Origin: Acidobacteriota bacterium
GTDB taxonomy: Bacteria; Acidobacteriota; Terriglobia; Acidiferrales; UBA7541
Direction: 5' to 3'
NCBI GenBank assembly: GCA_003224145.1
Contig: QHYN01000243.1
Coordinates: forward strand, 1-39,730
DNA length: 39,730 bases
Shown here: in pieces, positions 17,307-25,414 of the stretch
Layout: each line of letters starts with the position of its first letter
Position numbering within the stretch: position 1 is the first letter of the stretch
Notes under the pieces: generated by a model
Told to the model about the DNA's origin: nothing
Database searches by the model: none
Seen by the model: only the letters and a program-made list of their open reading frames with translations
Made by a program: the position numbers and the translations under genes

Positions 17307-17778
17307 TTGGGAAGGGCCGTGGATTTTCTCCCTGCACCAGGTGTAAACCTGTGCTTGACGGTTTGCGCCCGCATGCCTCAACCTGCGGATCGCCCGTGGA
17401 TGGATAAGACGCTGTCGCCTGACCGCCGCGCGGACCTGGTGCTGAAGGAGATGACGCTCGACGAAAAAATCGGCTTCGTCCACGGAAACGGCATGCCCGG
17501 CTGGGGGCCACCGAGGCCCAGGGCTTATCTCGGCAATGGCGGCGCCGGTTTCGTACTCGGTGTGTGCCGCCGCTGGGCATTCCCATGATTCAGATGAGTG
17601 ACGCCGCCTACGGCGTGCGCAGTAGCGGAGAGAACGGGCGCTACTCGACGGCTCTGCCGTCTCCCCGGCCTTCAAGCCGCCTCATGTTGTAGCTTTGCGC
17701 GCAGTTCGAGCCCGATCAGCACGCTCTACGCGCAGGCCGCCTGCACGTCCCAACTGGAAGCCAGTGCAACATTGAACA
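17307..17778 (+). pseudogene. Glycoside hydrolase family 3 fragment
   Basis: The frame contains RPWMDKTLSPDRRADLVLKEM, then TLDEKIGFVHGNGMPGWG and YLGNGGAGFVLGV, the N-terminal part of a GH3 beta-glucosidase or xylosidase. A frame change near 17565 moves the continuation (VPPLGIPMIQMSDAAYGVR and SGENGRYSTALPS) to another frame. Further changes follow, and the homology dissolves just before the 30-bp tRNA repeat. GH3 enzymes have 700 or more residues, so less than a fifth remains. There is no signal peptide or credible start. It is a dead fragment, probably brought in with, or cut by, the event that duplicated the tRNA end. Confidence 0.8.
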
Positions 17779-17808
17779 GGGGAGATCACCGGACCCCTTT
17801 CGCCTCCG
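17779..17808. repeat. 30-bp direct repeat, right copy (orphan 5' end of tRNA-Sec)
   Basis: Identical to 16970-16999. It retains only nucleotides 1-29 of tRNA-Sec, so it cannot make a tRNA. It is followed on the right by a good minus-strand promoter. Confidence 0.9.
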
Positions 17809-17813
17809 GGAGC

Positions 17814-17843
17814 AGTATAGAAGAGGGGTCTAGGCAGGCTCAA
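17814..17843 (-). promoter_or_regulatory. Probable ancestral selC promoter
   Basis: On the minus strand TTGAGC (17838-17843), an 18-bp spacer and TATACT (17814-17819) lie 6 nt before the first base of the orphan tRNA-Sec 5' end. Both hexamers are close to sigma-70 consensus. It starts 8 bp beyond the stop of the 17851 gene. Confidence 0.6.
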
Positions 17844-17850
17844 GGCGGGT

Positions 17851-20319
17851 TCAAGAGCGTTGCGACACGAGGGCGGCGGCCACATTTGTGCGGATCAGGG
17901 CGGCGACGAGATTGTAGAGAGCCGGGCTGGTACAGACCTCGTAATAGTAATGCTCAGTGGGGCCGCCGATTTTTCCGTCGGGGAGCAATTTGCGGGCAAA
18001 GGCCTTGCGGATCACAAGCAGCTCGACAGATTCGCCGAGGGGAACTTCGCCGTAAAAGAGGGTGACGCTTTGCTTGCCCCAGGGCATCTCGAGTCTGGTT
18101 TCAACAGAATCGAGAGAAATTTCCTCGGAGAGTTTCTGAAACCCTTCTTCGTTGATTTCGATGCCGTTCATGTTGTAGCGAACGAGGAATTCGTCCAACT
18201 CTTCTGCAGAGGCGCCTTCCATTGTGTTCAAGAACTGATAAATGGAGAAGTGCGTCTTCTGTTTGGCGAGCATGCGCTTGGCGAGTTTGGCGCATCCGGA
18301 GAGACGGTCGGATACATTGAGGGCTTTGGAGATCATGATGCGCGAATCGCCGTCGGTCCAATACGTGGGAGCGTCGCCTTGAAAGGCCACGCCAAGGCCA
18401 AGTTCAAGAGCCGGGAGATCGCTGGAGGAAGCTTGCTCGTTGTAGGAATTGCATACGGCGAGGATCTGGCGGGAGAGAATGCAGGCTTTGGCCACCGGGC
18501 GCGCGTAGGCAACGGAGGATTCGGTTTCGAAAATCGCGAGGATGATGGCATCGCCTTCAATGAAGACTTTTTTTGCGGAGTAGCGGTCGAGAAGCTTTTT
18601 GACAGGCTCGTGCAAATTCAGGCTGAAATGCGAAGCAGGATTCAGGCCGCGAGAGAGGAGATCCTGGGTCATGCGCGTGGAGCCGCGAACGTCGGCTTTG
18701 ATGATGACGTGCGACACGACAGTGTCCTGGGCAGGACGGGCCTCCTCCGGAAGGACACACTCGTAGAGCCGGTTATTGAGGCGGGAGAGTTCGCGGGCTT
18801 TTTCCGTGATGACCAGATTGATGCGTTCCATGCAAGTGGTGAGATGCTCGGCATCGCGAAGATCCCTGTGCAAACGAAGGAAATCCGCGGCGAAGCGCAA
18901 AACGGCGGCTTGCAGCTCCTCGCGGGAGAACCGCCGAATTTTCCTGGAAAGTTCTTCGATGGTTTTGAGGGACAACTTCTTCGCTGGAACCTGCTTGATA
19001 ACCCGTTCGACCTGCTTTAGCTCATCCTTGGACACCAGTGCTTTACGAAGCTGCTGGAGGTGCACGGGCGGACAGTAGTCGGAAACGATGGGGCGGATTT
19101 CGTAGCTAGCCAAGACGTGGTAGAGAATCTCGTGCTGTTCGAGGCGATCGAGAAGCCTCGTCAAAAGCTGTGCGCGAAGGGAGGCTCCCGCCTCCGGCCC
19201 AAAACCCGGATCAAAGAGCCGGCCAGCGTTTTCCGGCTCGTTGAGATACTCGCCGAGCCTGGCCTCGCGATCCTTGTGAAAGAAATCGAGCTTTTGGCGG
19301 GCTTCCTCGACCTGCGGCCCAATTTCTTCGAGCTTTAATTCCTGATGCTTGAGGCGGAGTTCGACGTCGTGCAGAGAGGCTTTGAGGTCGCCGGGAGCAC
19401 CGGAGTTCAGCATTTTCTTGAAAAAACCGTCGCTCCGTTCGAGGCGTTTGCGGGCGTTTTCCCGTTGCTCCTCAAGGTTAGCAATTTCATTGCGGATGGC
19501 TTGAATGGCCTCGAGCACGGCGGTGTGCGCCAGTACAGCTTCCTGGCGTGCCGGTTCGTCAGTGATGGTGAGACCCGCCTCGCGGAGGAATTCCTGGAAT
19601 AGGGCGTCCATAGCTTCGAAGCGGTCGGGGTCGCGAACATAGTTGCCCAGCAAAACGTAATGTTCGAGGAAAAAGACGTCATCCTTGCCACCATCCAGAA
19701 ATATCAGGCGATTCTTGCAAAGCTCATAGTAGGGCGAGAAATCTTCGCCGAACAATGCGCGGCGGGTCCTGGCGATGGCGTTATCCTCCACATCGGCGAC
19801 GATCTGCGCCACCTGCTGCCCGACGCGGCGAATGACCGCGCGACGCGCCGACTGCAGCTCGGACAAGCGCGCTTTGATGACGTGAGCCTGCTGGCTGCGT
19901 TCGAAATGCTCGCCGCGTTGGCGAATCCATTCCTTGCCTTCCAGAATGAGGTTGCCGAACTGATTGCCGATTTCGAAGGTGAGAAACTTCAGCAGGCTCA
20001 AGCGGAAGAGCAGATCGATCTCGATGTTTTTGTGATATTTGGCCAGCGTAAGAGAGCTGTGGAGAACCTCTGAGAGCAATTTGCGAAAGCCGACAGAGTC
20101 CGGCCCGCGGGTGGCGCGGAGTTCGACACCCGGAAGATAGGTGGAACTGGCGGTCTGACGGATGAGATCGAAAAGATACTCGCGGGCAGCCTGGACGAAC
20201 TTTGGACTTAGGAAAACGTCGTGGTGGATGTTGTCCACCCCGATGGCCAGCGTCCCCATGGGGATGGTGACGTTATAGCGTTTCAGGTCGATGTGGGACG
20301 CTTCGGACGAGCTGGACAT
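17851..20319 (-). CDS. Large coiled-coil protein with class III nucleotidyl-cyclase-like domain
   Basis: The ATG at 20319 (822 residues) is preferred over a TTG at 20349. Residues 1-265 are helical and of unknown family (RYNVTIPMGTLAIGVDN, ALFGEDFSPYYELCKNRLIFLDGGKDD). About 265-350 is a coiled coil (EEQRENARKRLERSD). About 360-530 is another helical region. Residues about 536-690 resemble a class III adenylate/guanylate cyclase core: HVIIKADVRGSTRMTQDL, with metal-ligand candidate D543, and FIEGDAIILAIFE, with candidate D590, then SKALNVSDRLSGCAK. The last ~130 residues are unassigned. No membrane segment is visible, so it should be cytosolic. It is the last gene of the minus-strand block, next to selC. 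Whether it makes a cyclic nucleotide is unproven. Confidence 0.75.
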   Translation of the reverse strand: MSSSSEASHIDLKRYNVTIPMGTLAIGVDNIHHDVFLSPKFVQAAREYLFDLIRQTASSTYLPGVELRATRGPDSVGFRKLLSEVLHSSLTLAKYHKNIEIDLLFRLSLLKFLTFEIGNQFGNLILEGKEWIRQRGEHFERSQQAHVIKARLSELQSARRAVIRRVGQQVAQIVADVEDNAIARTRRALFGEDFSPYYELCKNRLIFLDGGKDDVFFLEHYVLLGNYVRDPDRFEAMDALFQEFLREAGLTITDEPARQEAVLAHTAVLEAIQAIRNEIANLEEQRENARKRLERSDGFFKKMLNSGAPGDLKASLHDVELRLKHQELKLEEIGPQVEEARQKLDFFHKDREARLGEYLNEPENAGRLFDPGFGPEAGASLRAQLLTRLLDRLEQHEILYHVLASYEIRPIVSDYCPPVHLQQLRKALVSKDELKQVERVIKQVPAKKLSLKTIEELSRKIRRFSREELQAAVLRFAADFLRLHRDLRDAEHLTTCMERINLVITEKARELSRLNNRLYECVLPEEARPAQDTVVSHVIIKADVRGSTRMTQDLLSRGLNPASHFSLNLHEPVKKLLDRYSAKKVFIEGDAIILAIFETESSVAYARPVAKACILSRQILAVCNSYNEQASSSDLPALELGLGVAFQGDAPTYWTDGDSRIMISKALNVSDRLSGCAKLAKRMLAKQKTHFSIYQFLNTMEGASAEELDEFLVRYNMNGIEINEEGFQKLSEEISLDSVETRLEMPWGKQSVTLFYGEVPLGESVELLVIRKAFARKLLPDGKIGGPTEHYYYEVCTSPALYNLVAALIRTNVAAALVSQRS

Positions 20320-20447
20320 TAGAGTTCGTTGGGCATGTCCTTTTGCCAACGGCTTCTTTTCACGGTAGCAGCCGGACTGGGGCCGGGCAAGGAATCTAGG
20401 GGCCGGGCGTAACCAGAGAGTTAGGAGAGAGGCGGTAGGATCAGGGC

Positions 20448-20876
20448 TCAGGCAGGATCCAGGACAGTAATCCGGCGGGAATCACCGCCCAGATGCTCAA
20501 GGCGCACACGGGTCAGCGGCCAAGGGGATTGGAGGGGGAACTTTTCCGACCACTCCAGAATGGCGACAGCGGGAGCAGCAAAGATGTCCTCCAGGCCGAG
20601 GGTCTCAAAATCATGAAAGCTCTCGATGCGGTAAAGGTCCGCATGGTAGACCTTGGCTTTCTTGCCGTAGACGTGCACTAGCGTGAAGGTGGGGCTGGTG
20701 ACATCGTCTTCGTTGGCGGCACCGAGGCCGGACACCAGGCCCTTGGTAAGAGTGGTTTTTCCAGTGCCGAGATCGCCGGTAAGGAGCACCAAGAGGGGAG
20801 ACTTCAGGTGTTTGGCGAATTCCTTGCCCCACTGGATAGTCTCCTCGGCGGAATGGGTGATGATTTCTTCAACCAA
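20448..20876 (-). CDS. tsaE: tRNA threonylcarbamoyladenosine biosynthesis ATPase TsaE
   Basis: This is the ATPase subunit that works with TsaB and TsaD to make t6A37 on ANN-decoding tRNAs in the cytosol. Walker A is GDLGTGKTT. Also visible are TSPTFTLVHVY, HADLYRI and ILEWSEKFP, all family hallmarks. The open frame reaches back to 20993 inside nnrD. The likely start is TTG 20876 (LVEEIITHSAEET), 9 nt after GGAG, giving 142 residues, the normal length. It overlaps the nnrD stop by 8 bp, so the pair is probably translationally coupled. This pairing with nnrD is common in bacteria. Confidence 0.93.
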   Translation of the reverse strand: MVEEIITHSAEETIQWGKEFAKHLKSPLLVLLTGDLGTGKTTLTKGLVSGLGAANEDDVTSPTFTLVHVYGKKAKVYHADLYRIESFHDFETLGLEDIFAAPAVAILEWSEKFPLQSPWPLTRVRLEHLGGDSRRITVLDPA

Positions 20877-22479
20877 ATTGACGCATCTCCGCGATGAGCC
20901 GGTGATACGTGGCAGGGAGGGCGTCCGCAATTTCGCCTGCGAGAAGCCCGGCTTCTTCCCGCTGGGCAGTGCATTCATCGCCTGCTCCACCATGGAGATA
21001 GATACCCAGTGTCAATGCGGACTCCCAATGCTGCACGCCGAACTGGGAAACGGTTCCAGCAAGGATTCCAGTCAGCACGTCACCGGAGCCACCTTTGGCC
21101 ATACCCGGGTTTCCTGTCGTATTCACAAAGGCGCGGCCGGCCGGCGTGGCAAGAATGGTGTGAAATCCCTTGAGAATCACATGGGCCTTCCAAGCTGCTG
21201 AGGCTTTCCGGGCAATGGCAAGCCGATCTGCTTGCACAGTCGCATTCGAAACGCCGAGAAGCCGGGCCATCTCGCCTGGATGAGGTGTCACCACAAGATG
21301 CGGCGTCTTTCGCCGAGCCAAGTCACGTGAGCGCCCAGCAAACGCGTTCAAACCATCAGCGTCCAGAATCACTGGTAACTCAGTCTGCCGGACAAGAGAG
21401 GTGACGAATCTTTGCGTCTCCTTGTGCGTTCCAATCCCGGGACCAACGGCGAGAAGAGTCTTGCCCTGTGTAAGCGCGCGAATGTGACTGGCTTTCCAAT
21501 TTGCCGCTGCGATCGTGCCCACTTTGGTAGAAGCAAGCGGCTCTGTCATGAGTTCCGCTTGTGCCGCGGCGACAATGGGAAGCACGACATCCGGGGTGGC
21601 GAGAGTCACCAAGCCAGCCCCGGCCCGGAGCGCGCCGCGTCCCGCAAGGATGGCAGCGCCGGACTTTCCCAGCGATCCCGCAACCACCAAAACGTGGCCA
21701 AACCTGCCTTTGTGAGCATCGAATTGGCGGACGAAGGGAAGCTCTCGAAACTCTTGCGGTTCGACCCAGCGAATCTTTTCCTTGCCAAGCTCCTCGATGA
21801 GCTCACGCGGCGAACCTATGTCGCGCACGTGGAGCTTTCCGCAGCATGCTGAATCCCGGGAAATGAGCTGACCGATCTTTGGAGCGGTGAAGGTGACAGT
21901 AGCGTGAGCGCGTAGCACGGGCCCCTGGGAGGGTTCTCCATCTGATGGGAGCCCAGAGGGGGTATCCACAGCAACTACGGCTTCGGGTTCTACAGAAGTG
22001 GCATCGCGCGAAATCTTATTGACCTCTTCAATCACGGAAGCGAGGAGCCCTTCGACTTTGCCCTTCAGCCCGGTGCCCAGGAGAGCGTCCACAATCAAGC
22101 GCGATTTAGCGATTTCGCCGCGACCCCGCTCCCATTGCGCGCAAGCTGTGATTTCCTGAATCTTGGCTCCCGACTTTTTGAGTCGCGCGAGATTTTCGGC
22201 GGCGTCTCCGCGAACCGCATCCTGGCCGGCGAAAATACAGACCTCGGGTTTCAAACCCGCCTCTTGAAGATGACGTGCGACAACAAAGCCATCGCCGCCG
22301 TTATTCCCCTTACCGCAGAGTATCGCCGCGTGAGTTGTGACGACGTCGCTGTAGGAAGAACGAAGGAATTCCCAAAATCGCGTGCCCGCGTTTTCCATCA
22401 ATTGGAGGCTGCGAATGCCGTACCGCTCCGTGGTGAGGCGATCCACTTCGCGCATTTCGGCGGCAGTAAGAGCTTTCAT
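20869..22479 (-). CDS. nnrD: Bifunctional NAD(P)H-hydrate epimerase/dehydratase
   Basis: This 536-residue protein repairs damaged NADHX and NADPHX. The N-terminal YjeF_N epimerase domain (about residues 1-215) shows CGKGNNGGDGFVVARHL and VDALLGTGLKG. The C-terminal dehydratase domain (about 240-530), ribokinase-like, shows GHVLVVAGSLGKSGAAILAGRGALRAGAG, ILDADGLNAF, VVTPHPGEMARLLG and the signature GNPGMAKGGSGDVLTGILAG. Both domains appear intact. The gene lies 18 bp after the SDR gene and overlaps tsaE. The start Met (MKALTAAEMREVD) matches the family's usual N-terminus, although no strong ribosome-binding site is present. Confidence 0.95.
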   Translation of the reverse strand: MKALTAAEMREVDRLTTERYGIRSLQLMENAGTRFWEFLRSSYSDVVTTHAAILCGKGNNGGDGFVVARHLQEAGLKPEVCIFAGQDAVRGDAAENLARLKKSGAKIQEITACAQWERGRGEIAKSRLIVDALLGTGLKGKVEGLLASVIEEVNKISRDATSVEPEAVVAVDTPSGLPSDGEPSQGPVLRAHATVTFTAPKIGQLISRDSACCGKLHVRDIGSPRELIEELGKEKIRWVEPQEFRELPFVRQFDAHKGRFGHVLVVAGSLGKSGAAILAGRGALRAGAGLVTLATPDVVLPIVAAAQAELMTEPLASTKVGTIAAANWKASHIRALTQGKTLLAVGPGIGTHKETQRFVTSLVRQTELPVILDADGLNAFAGRSRDLARRKTPHLVVTPHPGEMARLLGVSNATVQADRLAIARKASAAWKAHVILKGFHTILATPAGRAFVNTTGNPGMAKGGSGDVLTGILAGTVSQFGVQHWESALTLGIYLHGGAGDECTAQREEAGLLAGEIADALPATYHRLIAEMRQFG

Positions 22480-22497
22480 GGGAGATTCATGGCGCGA

Positions 22498-23241
22498 TCA
22501 AAGCATCCATCCGCCGCTGACATTGACGACTTGTCCGGTGACATATTCGGCCTCTTCGGAAGCAAAAAAGGCGACGGTGGCGGCAACGTCTTCGACCGTC
22601 GGAGGACGGCCAATCGGGAAACGCGCGTCACGAATGCGGCGAGCTTCTTCCAAAGTCAATTCGTTTTCGTCAATGCTAGAAGGATTCACGACGTTGACGG
22701 TGATTCCGTGTTTGGCCTCTTCGAGCGCCAGAGAGCGCGAAAGCGCGACGACGGCGGCTTTGGCTGCCGCATACGCCGAGATTTTCGCCTGGCCGAACGC
22801 GCGTTCCGCTCCCACTGCACCCATGTTGATGATGCGTCCCCAACGCGTTTTCCTCATGTGCGGCAGCGCTGCGCGGCACATGTACAAAACGGTAAAAAGA
22901 TTCGAGGCAAAAATGCTCTGCCAGTCGGGCAGCGAGGATTCCGCGAGCATGCCCCACCGAAAATCACCGACATTGTTAACCACCACATCCAGGCGCCCGT
23001 AGCGGTCGGCAACCGTTTTGACGAGTTGATCGCAGCGGTTCGAATCGGTGATGTCCGTTTCGACCGCGACACAGTCCGTGCCACTGGCCTGCAATTGGCG
23101 CAACGTTTGCTGTGCGGCAACTTTGTTGGAGCGATAGGCGATGGCGATACGCGCGCCATCCTGCGCGAGCCGCAACGCCAGTCCCCGGCCAATCCCGCGG
23201 CTCCCGCCCGTTACCAACGCTACGCGATTTCGAAGCGACAT
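22498..23241 (-). CDS. Short-chain dehydrogenase/reductase (FabG-like)
   Basis: The ATG at 23241 follows GAGGAGAAGA and gives 247 residues (MSLRNRVALVTGGSRGIGRG), the usual SDR length. The frame upstream to 23295 adds unrelated residues. Visible are the cofactor motif TGGSRGIG, VVNNVGDF in place of NNAG, and the catalytic Tyr/Lys in SAYAAAKAAV. GGWML at the C-terminus is typical of 3-oxoacyl-ACP reductase-like members. The substrate cannot be fixed. There is no acyl-carrier or fab neighbour, and accB/accC are 6 kb upstream, so FabG identity is only possible. It sits between the phosphatase and nnrD in the same direction. Confidence 0.88.
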   Translation of the reverse strand: MSLRNRVALVTGGSRGIGRGLALRLAQDGARIAIAYRSNKVAAQQTLRQLQASGTDCVAVETDITDSNRCDQLVKTVADRYGRLDVVVNNVGDFRWGMLAESSLPDWQSIFASNLFTVLYMCRAALPHMRKTRWGRIINMGAVGAERAFGQAKISAYAAAKAAVVALSRSLALEEAKHGITVNVVNPSSIDENELTLEEARRIRDARFPIGRPPTVEDVAATVAFFASEEAEYVTGQVVNVSGGWML

Positions 23242-23303
23242 TCTTCTCCTCGCGGAAAAGACCTCCAAGGATTTTTCAGTATAGCCTACGCGCAAAGAGC
23301 GTA

Positions 23304-25307
23304 CTACCGAAGCCGCGCGACGAGCACGGTCATGTCATCCGCTTGCTCGGGAGTTCCGGCCCATTCTTCCGCGGCGGCCATGAGCGACTCCGCAACCATC
23401 AGCGGCGCAGCCCCGTGAACTCGGACGGCCGCTTCCTTCAACCGGGGGATTCCAAATTCTTCGCCATAGACATTTTCCGGCTCGACCAAGCCATCACTAT
23501 AGCCGATGAGCAGCGAATCCGGCGCGACTTCCAGGATGCCCTGCTCATAAACGTAGTCCTCGACAACGCCAAGTACCATGCCACCCTTGTCCAGAAGATG
23601 TGCCGAGCCGTTGCAGATCAGAAAGGAAGGCAGGTGACCTGCGTTGGTATAGCGAAGAGTTCTTGTGGCGCTGTCGTAGACGGCAATGAAAAAGGTGGCG
23701 AAGCGGTCGTCACCGGTGTTGCGCACCAAATGTTTGTTCAGCCGTGAGACCAGCTCAGCGGTGCTCAGACGCTCGCTGCCTTCTGTCAGCATCTGGCTGC
23801 GCAGGGCCGCCTGCAAACTAGCCATGAGCAGCGCGGCAGAAATCCCTTTGCCGGAAATATCAGCGATAGCGATGGCCACGTGCGTAGGGCTGAGCTGGAT
23901 AAAATCATAGTAATCGCCGCTGACTGATCGCGCCGCTTTGCAAATGGCCTCGATTTCCACTCCCGGTACGGAGGGAAGCGTACTGGGAAAGAGCTGATTC
24001 TGGACTTCGCGGGCGATGGAAATTTCATTCTCGAGCCGTTGCCGCTTGTTCTGTTCTTCGATGAGCGTACTGATTGATCCGGTCATCTGGTTGAACGATT
24101 CTCCTAGAGCGCCGAGCTGGTCCATGCGCTCGACCTGAATGCGATGGGAGAAGTCCCCCGCCTGTACGAATTGCGTGCCCCGGTAAAGATCGGCGACAGC
24201 GCGGGTGATCCGCCGGGTCAAAACGATGCCCGTGGCGAGGGCCGCGGCTTCAATCAGAAGAAAAATGATTCCTACGAGGACAAAGAAGATGACATAGGAA
24301 GTGCGCAGTTCCCCCAGCGAGGTAAAAATTCTTGCATTCAATCGAGAAGGCCTGGCATTGGATACTGCGAGCAAGGGCCTGGCCGGGTCTACCGTGCCAT
24401 CTTTGTCCACAAAAACCGACTCCATACGAGAAACAACGTTCACCGGCGAATCGAACCAGAACATGGGAGCCTGAAGCGCGCGGTTGCTGGCCACGATACG
24501 TTTGGCCACGCGGTACTGTCTCCCGCCGGACGAATACAGAACGCTCTGCGGAGCATTTCCTTCGTATGTCTCCATGAGATTCAGCTGGATGACTCCCAGA
24601 TCGGGTGCAATGGTGCTGAGGAATTCCGATATGTCGGTTCCAGGAGTCGAAACGGGTACGCGGAGAATGACGCCCCGTTGTTCCTTGGGATCGTGAATCA
24701 TCCGCAGGCTGATGAGCGAGAGGGAATCCCCCTCTTGCATCAGGCCGGCAAAAGCGTTTTTGCTCTGCGGGGCCACTTTGCGAAGCAGCGGGAGATCCTT
24801 GGAAAACGTAATTTTCAGTCCCGGAAGCTCCCGGTCGTGGACGGCGTGAGATTCCGCGGCGAGGACGCGCTCCGATTCGTCCAGGGTGATGCTCGGCGGA
24901 AGTGTCTCGTGCGCGATGGCGATATGCTCGGCGATATCCGCGATCATCTCGATGCGTTGATGGAGATCTTCGTAGAGCAGGTAGGCACCCAACTGCGAAT
25001 AAAGAATCCGGGCGGCAAGAATGACGAGCGTTAGGATGGATAGTATCGGGACAACAGCAATGAACAGATAGGCGACAATCAGCCGGTTCCGCAAGCTCCA
25101 GAGCAGCCTGTTTCTCCACCAGCCGATTAAGCGAACGAAGAGATAAAGGCCCGCAAGCACCGCAAGGAACTTCAGAAAACTGAAGGGGCCGCCGTTTATC
25201 CCAAAAAGCTCGAGAAGTAATCCCGCTGCGGCGATTGCCGTGGAAGTAAGGTCCAGCCACGAGAGGCGGCCCCGGATTTCTTTCAGGCTCGCGAGGAAAG
25301 GTTTCAT
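23304..25307 (-). CDS. Membrane-bound PP2C/SpoIIE-type serine phosphatase with HAMP domain
   Basis: This 667-residue protein has hydrophobic segments at the N-terminus (TSTAIAAAGLLLELFG, FLKFLAVLAGLYLFV) and LIVAYLFIAVVPILSILTLVILAARI. An extracytoplasmic sensor-like region of about 220 residues follows, then another membrane segment (YVIFFVLVGIIFLLIEAAALATGIVL) and a HAMP domain (LTRRITRAVADL...DFSHRI). The C-terminal 230 residues form an RsbU/SpoIIE phosphatase: REVQNQLFPS, VSGDYYDF, IADISGKGISAALLMA, YTNAGHLPSFL, LLIGYSDGLVE and TVLVARLR. The metal-binding Asp residues are present. It likely dephosphorylates an anti-anti-sigma factor in response to an external signal. No STAS or HATPase partner is encoded nearby. 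Confidence 0.92.
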   Translation of the reverse strand: MKPFLASLKEIRGRLSWLDLTSTAIAAAGLLLELFGINGGPFSFLKFLAVLAGLYLFVRLIGWWRNRLLWSLRNRLIVAYLFIAVVPILSILTLVILAARILYSQLGAYLLYEDLHQRIEMIADIAEHIAIAHETLPPSITLDESERVLAAESHAVHDRELPGLKITFSKDLPLLRKVAPQSKNAFAGLMQEGDSLSLISLRMIHDPKEQRGVILRVPVSTPGTDISEFLSTIAPDLGVIQLNLMETYEGNAPQSVLYSSGGRQYRVAKRIVASNRALQAPMFWFDSPVNVVSRMESVFVDKDGTVDPARPLLAVSNARPSRLNARIFTSLGELRTSYVIFFVLVGIIFLLIEAAALATGIVLTRRITRAVADLYRGTQFVQAGDFSHRIQVERMDQLGALGESFNQMTGSISTLIEEQNKRQRLENEISIAREVQNQLFPSTLPSVPGVEIEAICKAARSVSGDYYDFIQLSPTHVAIAIADISGKGISAALLMASLQAALRSQMLTEGSERLSTAELVSRLNKHLVRNTGDDRFATFFIAVYDSATRTLRYTNAGHLPSFLICNGSAHLLDKGGMVLGVVEDYVYEQGILEVAPDSLLIGYSDGLVEPENVYGEEFGIPRLKEAAVRVHGAAPLMVAESLMAAAEEWAGTPEQADDMTVLVARLR

Positions 25308-25414
25308 AGAGCGGTCATCAGAAAGAATACTTTACCTGAAGAAGCGTGGGACGCGGAGGAGAAGCGCGCCTGAGAAATGCAGGCCGAGCGCTGCGCGCAC
25401 CGGCCCGTGGCAAG

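Noticed and set aside
17860-19020. 386-codon plus-strand frame opposite the cyclase-domain gene
   Set aside because: Antisense shadow; no motif and no start context.
22135-23418. 427-codon plus-strand frame opposite nnrD and the SDR gene
   Set aside because: It crosses two well-supported minus-strand genes and has no known domain.
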